This document shows, piece after piece, positions 38,501 through 48,812 of a DNA stretch of 64,000 nt. The stretch's first letter is position 1. The number at the start of each line of letters is the position of its first letter. The DNA lies in contig JASANG010000768.1 of NCBI GenBank assembly GCA_030248215.1, forward strand, positions 1 through 64,000, in the 5' to 3' direction. The translations under genes and the position numbers were made by a program. Below the pieces are notes generated by a model. That model made no database searches. It worked only from the letters and a program-made list of their open reading frames with translations, and was not told where the DNA came from. Source of the stretch: Enoplolaimus lenunculus. Taxonomy: Eukaryota; Nematoda; Enoplea; Enoplida; Thoracostomopsidae.

Positions 38501-41060
38501 ATATGCTTATACTACTGTTACAACCCTGTTCTATATATTGGCCAAAAGCAGCATACCTAAGCCAGTATTCTCAAACTTGTGTAGCATATATTACCAATTT
38601 GTGATAGGTATTGTAACTTTCGAACCAAAGAATGGTGATGTTTAAAATGTAGCACAATTTGCTTTCGATTTCCTCTTGCAGCAGTTCGTTAGATTGAAAA
38701 CCTTTACTAATTGGTGATAGGTGGTACTGTAGTGACCCGAATAAGAGGGGGACTGATATTTATTTGGCCTCTCCATAGGGTACCCCCCTCGGTATTCGGT
38801 TACGGACTCTTATTGATTTTTAACCAACGCTCCGCCATCCTTTGTTACTGATATATATCGGTACTGCAACTATCCGGTGAATTAAACGTTTATTTGTCTT
38901 GTGTCAATAGCTTGAGCGTTAATGCAAGGTTATACTTAGGAATGTACTTTCAAAATTTAAGTACTCTTTAAAGTTTCGAAATCAAATTATTTTTGGCCTG
39001 GAATCCTTTTTGCGCTACAATTAGGGATAATTGACATTTATGTGCTCTAATTAGGGTTTAGGGACACTCTCCTCTTACGGACTCTTATTACGGATACAAA
39101 CTCCTATTGATTGGTACTCAAAATGAGGACCCCCTCTCATTCGGGTCAATACAGTATACGCGTTTGAGAATATGGGCCTTATATATAGTTTGTGAAGATT
39201 GTAATTTTGACGTAAACTGCAAATTAACATCAAGAATGCCAATCCCTATTGCTAGGATACCGATCGACCTCGCATTCCGGCATCGCTTGTGTTGACGATT
39301 CTGATTGGCTACACTGCGTTCGGAGCGATCCTGATGTGCCATTTGGAGCCATGGACGTACGCTGATGCGTTCTACTATTCGTTTATCACATTGACAACTA
39401 TTGGCTTTGGAGATATGATCCCTGAAAAGAATAATGTTTATATGTTTGCTGTATTGCTTTATATTTTAATTGGGTTAGCGATTACAACGATGTGTATTGA
39501 TATTGTTGGCGTTCAGGTAAGCATTTCGGTCCGTATCCAGTTCAAGAACGCTGCCAGTAAAGGGAGCCAATCAGGCCGAGGTTACGTCCAACCGTTTCGC
39601 AAAACATTATTTGGTTTGAAACCAAGAGTTGAAAGTTTTAACAAGAGCGTGCAATTGGATACATTCTTTGTCCAATCGAATGTGCCCAGCACAAATATGT
39701 TTGAAAGTGTTGTTTAAGAAATTAAGAAATTTGACTTAATAATACAGGTAAGGCGAAAACTTTGCTGAGTGGGACAAAACTACTCAGGGTGTGTTTCATT
39801 CGGCGCGTAATCGAATGTAAAAAATACCGGAACCGGATAAAAATGTTTTGCTATTTCCTGTTTTAAATATTAGTTTCCAGTGTGAAGATTTTTCGTCAAT
39901 TTTGTGGCGTGTAATTCATGGGGGCTCATCGAAGTCTTTGCACTAAGCATTTTACTATTCAAAGAGCTAATATTGCTGAAATAGGTTTGAAATGTTTTGA
40001 CGCGTATGAAAAGCGCTTAGTGCGGGGGGAGGGGGGTTGGGAAGCGGCAGCCCCCCATCTTGTTTAGTATCTTTTCAAATCTCAAAAGGTTCAGGAGGGG
40101 GGGGCGGTAGCCCCCTTGAAACCAAAATTGTTGTGGCGGTCGGGAAACTATTCTACTGCGGCGGACTACAAACGTGCACAGGGGTGCAGTATCTATTTTA
40201 AACGGGAAAACCTCGTTAACCAAAGGATTCTGTTTCAGTGGCAACCCCTGATCCAGCGGGATTGCCGTAATTCGTTTACTTAAAATTCTACCTCTGCTCG
40301 CGAGGCCAAAAAATATTTTCAAAAATACGCTGTACGAAATGGCTATAAAAATTTGCAACCAATTTTGGCCAATGTTACTTTTACGGCCGTGTAACAGTAG
40401 GTTAAGCGTATTCTTAAGCCTAAACCTAAGCGCAATGTTAATCCTAAGCCTAAGCCTAAGCAAAAAAAGGGTCCGAATTTAAATGATTGCTTATATTTTC
40501 AGTACATTCAAAAAATTCACTATTTTGGCCGAAAAATTCAACACGCACGCGACGCGTTTGATTTACACGATTTATTCGCTCGTCGACAAGAGTTGCTCGA
40601 TCTTGAACATGGATCAAAAGCAACCACCGATCCTTCGTCACACGAGTTAGTAGGAATTGTACGTGGACGCATTCTGGTTCAACAACGTCCGCCCGGAAAA
40701 CAAGCACCGGTTGCCGCAGCGTTCAAATTTGTTCCATTCGTACCATTTATTCCAAACGATATTTGCGGAATTCGGTATATTGACGACTCAAGTATTTCGT
40801 CGAATTTAATCGGCAAAAATGGACAATTTTGTAGCAAAAATTGTGACAAAAATGACAAAAAATGTCAATATTTTGATCGATCGCATTCGACCAATATTTT
40901 ACTCGACGATACAACTGTCGCCAGTAGCGCAGCAACAACTTCTGTGGCGACTATTGCAACGCTGCCGCTACAAGTTGATCTGCAGATCGCAACCAATCAA
41001 GGCGTATGCTGTCAGTGTCAAAATGTGAGAAAAGTATCGCGATTAAGCGGTTTTAGCTAA
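35574..41060 (+). CDS. Two-pore-domain (K2P, TWK-type) potassium channel, complete
   Basis: Six exons: 35574-35891, 36570-36764, 36986-37364, 37822-38138, 39256-39516, 40503-41060; 675 residues, phases 0,0,1,0,0. An in-frame TAA precedes the ATG with no AG between them. Exon 1 gives ~106 cytoplasmic residues. Exon 2 has helix M1 (IILPHIGLVLLTTGYILAGA). Exon 3 has the extracellular cap with several N-glycosylation sites (NCT, NSS, NGS, NRS, NET) and the first pore up to TTIG; exon 4 completes the filter as GYG and has M2. Exon 5 has M3, the second filter TTIGFG and M4. Exon 6 opens with YIQKIHYFGRKI, a sequence typical of worm TWK channels just after M4. Such channels form dimers in the plasma membrane and carry potassium leak current. 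Exon 5 begins after TTGCTAG, a weak acceptor just downstream of a nested repeat, and is the least certain border. The exact paralogue is not assigned. Confidence 0.92.
36088..36205 (-). mobile_element. Family F element
   Basis: CAGGCCCATGGTCAGCTCAC at the left, TTTTTCAGGAGGGGC and CATACAAGGTTGAAAAATTT inside; the other end is lost. In K2P intron 1. Confidence 0.6.
36400..36521 (+). mobile_element. Family B MITE, shortened core
   Basis: GCTCAAAGATCAGGGCGGAA to TGTTTACATTGGTC. The TTAGGC core is nearly absent (GCATGGCTCTGG only). It ends ~48 bases before the exon 2 acceptor of the K2P gene and must supply sequence next to the branch region. Confidence 0.75.
37380..37790 (+). repeat. (CTTT)n pyrimidine tract in K2P intron 3
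   Basis: About 400 bp almost purely C and T on the plus strand: TTTC/CTTT tetramers with CTTC, GTTC and a short CTAT run. It fills most of the 457 bp intron that divides the Gly codon of the first selectivity filter. Long frames across it are artefacts of the low complexity. Confidence 0.95.
38388..38543 (+). mobile_element. Family B MITE
   Basis: Degraded left end GGTCCGTGTACAGATCAGAG, TTAGGC-like core, right end CCCTGTTCTATATATTGGCC. In K2P intron 4. Confidence 0.65.
38561..39178. mobile_element. Family C MITE split by a family D MITE
   Basis: The left part 38561-38726 (CCAGTATTCTCAAACTTGTG to GGTGATAGGTGGTA) and the right end 39157-39178 (ACGCGTTTGAGAATATGGG) join to a normal family C copy once the inserted element and one TA are removed. 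Confidence 0.75.
38727..39154 (+). mobile_element. Family D MITE nested in family C
   Basis: CTGTAGTGACCCGAATAAGA to CATTCGGGTCAATACAG with TA on each side (38725-38726, 39155-39156). Best evidence in the window for the TA target duplication of this family. Confidence 0.85.
39620..39706 (+). mobile_element. Family E MITE, left fragment
   Basis: ACCAAGAGTTGAAAGTTTTA, GTGCAATTGGATACATTC and CGAATGTGCCCAGCAC match the left 85 bp of family E. In K2P intron 5. Confidence 0.6.
40020..40150. repeat. G-rich stretch in K2P intron 5
   Basis: GGGGGGAGGGGGGTTGGG and GAGGGGGGGGCGGTAGCCCC with inverted CCCC partners; resembles the ~47250 and ~52850 sequences with GGGCGG..CAGCC. Not assigned to a family. 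Confidence 0.4.
40374..40480 (+). mobile_element. Family A MITE, left part
   Basis: AATGTTACTTTTACGGCCGT, AACAGTAGGTTAAGCGTATT and GCCTAA runs, then AGCAAAAAAAGGGTCCG; the right end is lost. It ends about 22 bases before the final K2P exon, so the truncation point and the acceptor region meet. Confidence 0.65.
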
Positions 41061-41221
41061 AAATATTAGTGTCTTTTTGAAAATTTCACTTCATTCTTGA
41101 GCAGAATTTATATCGACAGGCGAGAGATTGGTGAATCACACGAGTTTTGCCCAAATGTGACAATTAATACGCAAATGTTGTTGTTCACTTTTAGGGGCGT
41201 CCTGGTTTCTTAAACGACTGA

Positions 41222-41480
41222 AAGTATTATTACTCTGTAAAAGCTTAAACAAACTTGATTTAAGCTTAAGGTAATCCGACAGTATTAAATTTACTTTCTA
41301 GATTTTCTGAACTGACAGCTAAGTTTACGTTTAGGCTCATTTAAAATCTTATATATTTTCAGTTTAGGCTAAAAACTTGAATAGATACACATAATTTCTG
41401 GGCTGCACTTGTTACTTTAACTGAAAATAAGTTTACTTAAACTCGTTTTTTATATGTTAAGTTAATTTTTTAGAGAGCAG
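41222..41480. repeat. Family M-like repeat
   Basis: AAACTTGATTTAAGCTTAAG, AGTTTACTTAAACTCG and TATGTTAAGTTAA; weakly similar to 14770 and 27283. Confidence 0.3.
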
Positions 41481-41956
41481 GCTTATGTTTTACACTATTT
41501 TTTCGCTTAGGCTTAGCCTGAGGCTTAGACTTAGTTTAAAAATTATTATTGCACCGAGGCTTTTAGGTTTAGGTTTAGACTTAGAAATAAGCTCAGACTA
41601 CTGTAACTTTCCTAACAGTAGCATTTGTCAAAATATCAGTGAATTTTTGTTCAAGTTTGTACACCACAAACCGAAAAGAAATTAACATAAAGTGCTTAGT
41701 TGTTGTTATAAAATATCAATCAAAGTTCCACCTCGTGGCATCAAATCAAAGATTGAAAAAGTACGGAGAATTGAATACTGATCTTATTGGTGCCTTCGGG
41801 CGAATAACATGAATTTGAGAACACCCGTCCAGACCCCCCTGTGCAATTTTAGTTTTGAGGCAAAAATTTCGAAACAACATTGTATCGAAGTTTAATTTCG
41901 AAGAAAAACACAGCAAACAACAATTTGGTAAATTAATATATATTTATACAGATATC

Positions 41957-42097
41957 GGCCCATGTATAGAACAGGGCCGGAACAGTAGTATAAGTATGTT
42001 CCTAAGACTAAGCCTAAGCAAAAAATTAGTCTAAAGCTTAAACTAGCTCTATTATAGCCCTCCGGAAAACGATCCAGCCCTGTTCTATACATGGGAC
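41957..42097 (-). mobile_element. Family B MITE with perfect ends
   Basis: CCCATGTATAGAACAGGG (41959-41976) is the exact inverse of 42078-42095. The core has GCCTAAGC and ATTAGTCTAAAGCTTAAAC. Among the best-preserved family B copies. Confidence 0.85.
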
Positions 42098-42117
42098 CAT
42101 ATTTCAATATACATATT

Positions 42118-42203
42118 TGCCCCCAAGAATAGTTTTAGCTTGCTTGTAAGACATCGAAATCCATTGTATGTCCCCTGAGCAAGATGAGATAGCTACGGGC
42201 TAT
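42118..42203 (+). mobile_element. Family F element, right part
   Basis: TTAGCTTGCTTGTAAGACAT, CCATTGTATGTCCCCTGAGC and GATAGCTACGGGC. Confidence 0.45.
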
Positions 42204-42682
42204 GCAGTTGTGCAAATAAGCAGTATTTTTAGAACAGGTGCAAAAATATTTTGCTAAATTTTGTATGACCAACTAATCCTACATTTTAAGATGTGACCTT
42301 TGTGTTGACAAATGTGTGATTTCCGTAGAAAATCTGCAATGAAATAGACTGTTAGGCATATATCTGTAAAAGCAAAAAGGCCTAAGAAAACAAAAATATA
42401 ACTTGTAATAAAAGTTACTTCAGGGGTTAAAACGTTAGCACACCTTAGGATGACGTCATATGTATTTTAGATGACGTGCGTTGTTTGCGTCATCGAGCGG
42501 TATCGTACGTGAATACTAACGTATCATACCGTATGCTTGCAGACGGTGACGAACAGCGACGTCGGCACCGCACAAATATAGCGCAACGATTAAAATTACA
42601 AATCACATTGTTTTAAGCAAAGAACGAAAAAATTATCAAACCGTTCAAACCTGTAAACTTGAATCATTTTTCTGAATTCAGC

Positions 42683-42911
42683 GCTCGCATTTTCAAATGT
42701 GTATTGCACCTATTACCAGTTATAAACATAAGTATTCAAACAACGAAACTCCTGCGCTTGCGATCAGCAAAATTAGCGCAGTTGTAGAAAAATTCAATGT
42801 GAAAAATGTAATGAATTTTGAGTATCACAATTCGCTGGTTCAAAAGCTACACAAGATTTATCATCATCTGGTAATTTAAAATAGATGCTACACACATTTG
42901 AGAATACGGAC
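42683..42911. mobile_element. Family C MITE
   Basis: CTCGCATTTTCAAATGTGTA to ACACACATTTGAGAATACGG; whole length, strongly diverged. Confidence 0.7.
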
Positions 42912-43036
42912 GCAGAATCGGAAATCGATCAAACTCAATCGCCATCATAAAGTCGTGTCTCTGCAACACAGCTAACAACAGCTGTTTGCATAATTCGCAC
43001 TCATTTTACGCGTTATCTCAACCACCCCCAGTAAAA

Positions 43037-43042
43037 TTTATT
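43037..43042 (-). terminator. AATAAA overlapping a stop codon
   Basis: On the minus strand GGATAATAAATTTT places an AATAAA across the TAA stop of the membrane-protein gene. If used, the 3' UTR would be about 15-20 bases. Confidence 0.4.
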
Positions 43043-45773
43043 ATCCATTCATATGAGGGCAGAGTGCGTTTTTTGTGGTGCAAATATTGCACTTTTCTCT
43101 CGCACTACCCGTATCGTCATCCAGACTCGTTTGAGAACTTACCGACACCCGCCGTGGCCGTTCCACGATATCAGGCGGCGTAGAAGCTTTTGCTGACCCC
43201 GGCTTTAGCATAGGACCGGTCCCAGGTGCCGATTTTAGAAAAAGCGTTCGATCATTTTCCAGTATGACCTGTGGGTCGTCACCTTCTTGGCATTCTTGAG
43301 CACAGTAGACAGCGCGTTCTTTCAAATACCGGTACGCTTTGAATACGACAATTGCAAAAAATATCAGTATCATCGCTGCTATCATAATTGCAGAAATTGC
43401 ACCTGCAATTATTGCAGTTACACTGTTCATTTGTCGTTCGCCATCGTCGTCGTTTTGAGGCGCCGAGTAAGCCAGCACCAGGTCAGATTCGTTCCCAAAA
43501 AATACCATTGAGTGCGTGAGACGAGGCGATTTTTGAGTTAAAGCTAAATATTTTGACATCGTCATACCAGAAGGGGGTGTGTCACGCAGTTGATGTTGCT
43601 TTTTTCGAGCCCCCCGTTTTACTCTTAGCAATCGCTGCTCTGTGGAGTCCTCAGGCCCGAATTCGGCGTACGCGTCTCGGTCTAAAAGTTGTTTTTGTGT
43701 ATCGGCCGGTCTTTCCGAATTGCCGCCGGCAGTTTCGCGCGCGTTTGATTCCCGCCTTGAGTTTGGCGTGCGACTAGCTATGTCATTTTCACGTCTTCTC
43801 TGTTGTTGTTCTTCTTCTTCTTGTTGTTGTCGTCGTCGTTGTTGTTGTCGTTCTTGTTGTTGTCGTCGTTGTTGCTGTAGTTGTTGTTGCCGATTTCGAT
43901 TTTGATTGTTCCGCCTATCAGCGATCTCGTCTTCAGTTCTGCTTCCTTCTTCACCAATTGTAGTTTTGCGTTGATTCCTATCGCCAGGTGGTTCTGTTGT
44001 CGATCTGTGTCGTTGTTTTTGACGTCTCGGTTGCTTTGGTCGACCGGTCGATGATCTACTCTCAGGATAGCCTCCAGTTTCAGAGTAGCCTTGGTTTTTA
44101 GACGCCCTTCCGGCCTGCTTATCGTCTACGCTCCATATTTTGTCCCACGAATCTTGCCCATTGCCCGCGATCTCAGTGCTATTTTCACCGTCAGGCAGAT
44201 ATATTTTTTTCGGGGTTAAATCGTTTTCCGAACTCGCCTGTCCTCCGTCAAGCCCCCATTGTTTGTTAATATGCTCAGGCGCCCATGGGTCCAGCGTTGG
44301 GGGGTCGTACGCGTTTTGTTGTGAAGTAGCAGTGACTACTGACAGTAGAACACTGAATCCAAGCAACGCAAGCATACACAGGATTAGTAAAATTCCCACG
44401 GTCAGGGCTTGAAAGCATTTAAATACAAGATACGGCAGCAAATAAGTGCTTGATCGTTTTCGAAGGCCGACAACGACTAAAATTGCCGCAGCCGCTGCGA
44501 ATATTGAATTTATAATTAAGCCAATGCTAACGCCAAGCGCAAGATTAATAATGAATTTAGCCGCTAGTGAAAGGATACAAATGAGCGCGCTGAAATAAAG
44601 TGCACAACAAAATTGTGTCAAAAATAAAACGCTATTTTAAACGCTTTTCGCATTTTGTGACAACATTTATTTAAAACACATTTTTCTGTACTAAACAAAC
44701 ACAGAAATACAGCAGCGGATCCAGAAATTTTTTGGAGAAGGTCGGACTCACAATGTATATGTGACGAGAAATTGGCGAACGAAAAATATTGTTGATACAA
44801 ATGTTTGGTTTTGTGTCGGTCCGGCGGAAAGTCTGATTTCTGGCGCCCTGGCGTTTTACAACCAGAAAGTATAAACCGAAAGTAAAATCAAAAGTCACTA
44901 AAGTTAAAATTACGAACCAAACTTTGCAAGTGAAACGAGCGAGAAATCAGACGATATAAAAAGTATAAAATACTTGAATTCTTGCTCTGGTTAATTTGCT
45001 TCGGTATGAATACGTAAAAATCAGCGGTGGGCATTGTCATTGAATATTTTTTATAACAGGATATCCGGCAATTCTTGCCGGATATTTATCCAGATATCCG
45101 GATATATTTCATTTCAGATACGTATCCGGATGTTTTTCATATCTGGATATCCGGTGCCATCTATATATAGTAAAAATTGTATGTCCCAAGGACTAGAAGT
45201 CAATATGGAGCTCTATGGTGATGGAACTATCCTTTTCTGTATTATCTTCAAACGTGACAATGTTTATAACCGATACCGGTTTATTTTGGATTTCCACGCT
45301 ATTAAATCATAATTGTTCATACACTTAAGTTCGGATCCGTTAATTGAGCCCAACTTTTCATACATGTACTTGAAAATTTCACCCGCAACTTGACTTGAAC
45401 CGCCCCCATATGCTTAAAAATCCGATGGCCTGTCCACTCAGCTACGCACCCGGTCAATTGTTGTGCAGTACAAACCCGACTTCTCAAGACGCAAGCAAAT
45501 TGCAATCGCACTACATCTGCAATGCATTACATCAATTCTATAATGAACTTACTTGCCAGCAATTTCTACAAAAGCAATAAATTTTGCCGCAACAACACAC
45601 CGCATACGGCAACAAAAATATCGTGGACTATCAACGTTGAATCCAGGATCCTTCGACGGCGGTTTACTCGGACGTTTAATTTCAACCGTTGATCCATCTG
45701 GGTCACTTTGAAGCAGGGCACCGTTTTCAGTTTCGACCCCCGCAATTGTTACAACAGTACCTGTGGGTGGCAT
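43041..45773 (-). CDS. Membrane protein: four-helix domain, long disordered region, extra C-terminal helix
   Basis: Exon 1 45773-45553 and exon 2 44589-43041, intron GTAAGT..TTTATTTCAG, phase 2 (AA+C, Asn 74); 589 residues. Residues 1-50 are hydrophilic; CC-RMRC (54-59) leads into hydrophobic helices at about 58-80, 83-120 (two helices) and 125-160, a layout like LAPTM4/DUF7027-type four-helix proteins of worms. About 165-455 is disordered, rich in Gln, Arg and Glu (runs such as QQQRRQQQERQQQRRRQQQ). LLRVKRGARKK carries a furin-like RVKR site. A further helix follows at about 465-491 (IIAGAISAIMIAAMILIFF), with KAYRYLKER after it, and the tail ends with CNIC..C..H. Basic residues after the last helix suggest a cytoplasmic C-terminus, which would put the disordered region with NES and NST sites in the lumen or outside. 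The family call is tentative; the function is unknown. Confidence 0.75.
43800..43890 (-). repeat. CAA/CGA-rich codon tract
   Basis: Gln/Arg/Glu triplet repeats coding for the low-complexity part of the membrane protein; all frames remain open, which gives spurious reverse frames. Confidence 0.8.
45058..45160. repeat. GGATATCCGG palindrome cluster
   Basis: GGATATCCGG, CCGGATATTTATCCAGATAT and CTGGATATCCGG occur within ~100 bp inside the membrane-protein intron or upstream of its exon 1 reading. Self-complementary; similar to 9690-9780. Confidence 0.5.
45372..45455 (-). tRNA. tRNA-like sequence, probably non-functional
   Basis: Minus strand: GGTGCGTAGCTGAGTGGACA as D-arm region, a loop with TTTTTAAGC, and GGGCGGTTCAAGTCAAG as T-arm box. 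The A and B boxes are good, but the acceptor ends do not pair well. It may be a pseudogene or SINE head. It lies in the single intron of the membrane-protein gene. Confidence 0.35.
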
Positions 45774-46051
45774 ATTTTGTCGCGTTTCGTTTATAAAATT
45801 TAACTCAAAATTACTTTGAAATTAATATTAAACATTTTTATTTATTTCAACATTTTTTCTGGTAATATTAACATTTAAGTTTAATCAGTTATTGTTTATT
45901 AATAGTAGTAGCTAAAATTTGCTATAATCTGAAATTCGATTCTCTGCCGACCGTTTATCGGCACTGCAGCCAAAGCACAAAGAGCACACACGCGAGCACA
46001 ATGTACGTATAATAATGGAACAAACCTCACGAGTGAAGCAAGCCAGGAGTC

Positions 46052-46155
46052 AAATGCAATTTTTGCAATTTTAAAATGCAAATCTTGCAATTTTAAAATG
46101 CAAATCTTGCAATTCTAAAATGCAAATCTTGCAATTTTTAAAATGCAAATTTTAC
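46052..46155. repeat. 22 bp minisatellite
   Basis: AAAATGCAAATCTTGCAATT recurs at 46073, 46095, 46117 and 46140, a period of 22-23 bp, with partial units on either side. Confidence 0.8.
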
Positions 46156-46231
46156 CATTATTTTAATAAAGTTTGCCTTTTTAATATGTACAGCATGCAA
46201 AACAAGTTTCTTATTGGTCTTCTAATCTCGG

Positions 46232-46402
46232 TCGGTATTCTCAAATGTGTAAGCACTTATCACCAGTTGGTGATAGGGCCTGTAACTTTGGAACCAGCGC
46301 ATGGTGAGATTCGAAATTTAGTACATTGTTCGCGTTTGATTTGCCGTACATCGGTACCAATTTTGACGTCTGCAATTGCATATGTTCGTCAGTTTGAACA
46401 CA
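46232..46402. mobile_element. Family C MITE, right end replaced
   Basis: CGGTATTCTCAAATGTGTAA and TCACCAGTTGGTGATAGGGC, good match up to GTTTGAACACATATCGCT, then joins a family A fragment. Confidence 0.65.
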
Positions 46403-46505
46403 TATCGCTTACGCTTAGGCTTAGGCTCAGGAACTCATTTTTGCAACGCTTAGGCTTTAGGCTTAGGCTTAGGAATACGCTTAATCTGCGGCTACGCCCC
46501 TTATA
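46403..46505 (-). mobile_element. Family A MITE, right part
   Basis: TTACGCTTAGGCTTAGGCTC, TTTTGCAACGCTTAGGC and CTACGCCCCTTATAG; left end missing. Confidence 0.6.
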
Positions 46506-46554
46506 GCCCAATATTCTATAAGTTTCAAGACAAAATCTCCACTGCCACAAAACT

Positions 46555-46640
46555 GGGCACAACCAATAATCTGCCTCCACGTCCAACAGAAAATCGACTT
46601 CCGGCTCCGGCTTCAATAATTTTCACTTCCAGGTTGCATT
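46555..46640. repeat. CTCCGGC-rich hAT-like fragment
   Basis: CTTCCGGCTCCGGCTTCAAT and ATTTTCACTTCCAGGTTGCA resemble the interior and right part of 34153-34285. Confidence 0.4.
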
Positions 46641-47229
46641 CTGCTATACCAAAGTTAGTCATTGAAAAATTGGACAAAAACGCACTCACAAAATTTGAAA
46701 TTTTAGAATTAAATTTGTTTTTAAACCTGGGTTTTATACAGCGACGAGTTTACTTTATTATTTGCAATATTACAGTGCAGCGAATTCAGCGCACAATTAT
46801 AGACATTTTTGCAGAACAACCGTAAAGTGAATATACGTTGTTTGCAGAGTGCAAACAACACACGGTGCAATTTAGCAATTTTTATTCTCTACGTGCAGTT
46901 GCGGGTTCAGAATTTTATGTGACGGGAATGCCCACACAATGTAGATAAATTGAAACAAGGTCGCGGGTGAAGCGAACAATAAGCAAAATGGTGGTTTTAG
47001 ATGCCTATTGGGACCATATGCTTGGATTGCCCGGCGCTGGATCCACCAGGATGTGCGTGCGTAACGTTTGATTATCCCATGTTTAATGGATATTAATGGA
47101 AAAGCTAGTTTTTCCACAATTTCTCTACGTTTCTGCAGTATAAGACTGACATTAAAAGCAGGGGTGTTCGCAGAAACATTATTTTCGGGGACACCAAATA
47201 GTTTTGGGATCCACTACAATTGCATATCA

Positions 47230-47310
47230 GGATTGTTTACTTTTAGACCGGATCTATCTGGGGGTGGGGCGCCAGCCAATTGTGGGAGAGGGGGCACGGC
47301 ACGTGTAAAG
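47230..47310. repeat. GTTTACTTTTAGACCG repeat, copy 1
   Basis: TTTACTTTTAGACCGGATCT then ATCTGGGGGTGGGGCGCCAG; matches 52803-52880 (TTTACTTTTAGACCGAGTCT then GGGCGGGCAGCC). A small unnamed family. Confidence 0.45.
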
Positions 47311-47489
47311 GTCTGTTGTACCCGAAGTCTTGATCGGTGTTTTCTTAAGTACTTCTTCGTTTTATAGTATATTAGCAACTTTTGACAGTAGATATTTTTA
47401 AAAACCTATTAATTTCTAAATATAATTGCACGATTTGCGAACTGGGGTTCAACCGTGCCAAATACAGCTCAAATATACAAGAGACGGGG

Positions 47490-47675
47490 CCCATGTATAG
47501 AACAGGGCCGGATCCTTTTCCGTAGGGGCTATAATAGAGTGAGTTTAAGCTTTAGACTAATTTTTTGCTTAGGGCTAGGCTAAGGCTTAGGAATAGGATC
47601 ACCCAAACGTTTAGGTCTAGGCTTAGGCTTAGGAATATGCGTATACTACTGTTCCCGCCATTCTATACATGGGCC
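47490..47675 (+). mobile_element. Family B MITE
   Basis: CCCATGTATAGAACAGGGCC to CATTCTATACATGGGCC; two TTAGGC blocks separated by GGAATAGGATCACCCAAACG. Confidence 0.8.
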
Positions 47676-47744
47676 AGAGACGGCTGTGGGTATGTGTATA
47701 TCATTGATCGCCAGTCCAATAGCGCTGGAAAAGGTTTATAGATC

Positions 47745-47845
47745 AACGCTTAGGATTAAACTTACACTTAGCTAGTTACTTTTTGTTAAACCTAAGCCGA
47801 AGCGTAAGGCTGAGTGTGAGGCTAAATCTAAGCATCTGTGGAAAA
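47745..47845. repeat. Degenerate telomere-like foldback
   Basis: CGCTTAGGATTAAACTTACA on the left and CCTAAGCCGAAGCGTAAGGC on the right run in opposite orientation around TTTTTGTTAAA. Confidence 0.4.
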
Positions 47846-47875
47846 GTATACATTTGAAAACATATTGGTAACTGC

Positions 47876-48088
47876 GGCCAATGTACAGAACAGGGCCAGA
47901 ACAGTGTTATAAGCATATTCCTAAGTTTAAACGTAAGCCCAGGCTTAAGCCTGAGCGTAAGAATAAGCTTATACGTAGAGCCAAAGCCTGAACCTAACCC
48001 GAAGCGTGAGCAAAAAACAGTGTAAAGCTTAAGATTACTCTATTCCAGACCCACAGAAAAACGTTCCTCTACTGATCTTTACGTTGGC
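47876..48088 (-). mobile_element. Family B MITE
   Basis: GGCCAATGTACAGAACAGGG to CTGATCTTTACGTTGGC; core in GCCTAA orientation, degenerate. Confidence 0.75.
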
Positions 48089-48164
48089 TCTAACGGTTGA
48101 TAGATGTTATACCTAAACATTTGAAAATATTTGCACAAAACACTGCGGCACGAAATTGAAATAC

Positions 48165-48570
48165 CCGTTACCCGGGTGTAAACGGATAGCAAACTAACGG
48201 AAACGGAAGCGGATCCTGATCAAATTAACAGAAATAGTAACGGAACACAAATACAGAAGTATAAAACTAATAAAGATGTTTTATTTTTCTGCCAACACAA
48301 TTAACACGTGCAAACATTCACCAGGTTTTCTAAATTAATTTTTAAAACAAAAATAGCGGAAGCTTCAAAATTTTTAAAATTTCGTAATTTATATTTCATA
48401 TCGAACAATGGTCGTATGTCTGCAATGAAAAATTGTAAGATATTTACGTAATTAATGACTAAATTTGAATCATAAAAATAACAGAAATTCCAGTATTTCT
48501 ATAACCTGCATCGGAAACGGAAACGGACATTGATTCCTGCCGGAAATGTAAACGAATACACGACTACTCG
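48165..48570 (-). mobile_element. hAT-like repeat, GGAAACGGAA-rich
   Basis: CCGGGTGTAAACGGATAGCA at the left, GGAAACGGAAGCGGATCC inside, and CATCGGAAACGGAAACGGAC near the right. The same body in reverse is found at 54298-54668 and 61605-61958. Confidence 0.55.
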
Positions 48571-48812
48571 CTGTCCATTACAGATTTAAATAATGTAGTC
48601 GTTTCATAGTCGCTTGATGCTCAAAAATCTATACGTTTAATGTATCAAAATGTAAACAAGTTGGTGTTTACATTTCGAAGTATAAATCTGAAAACTAAAA
48701 AGTTCTTGAAAAACTCATTAAAGCCTTTGTTTGTTTAATGATTCATAAATGTCATTGAAAAAAGTGGTAAGCCACAGATGTAGCCAGAATTCGCTTTCGG
48801 GAGTGTAACTTC

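Larger units (their letters stand above)
41061..43040. other. Spacer between convergent K2P and membrane-protein genes
   Basis: Both neighbouring genes end here (plus and minus strand). It holds a family M repeat, a family B MITE, a family F fragment and a family C MITE. No gene seen in the remainder. Confidence 0.6.
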
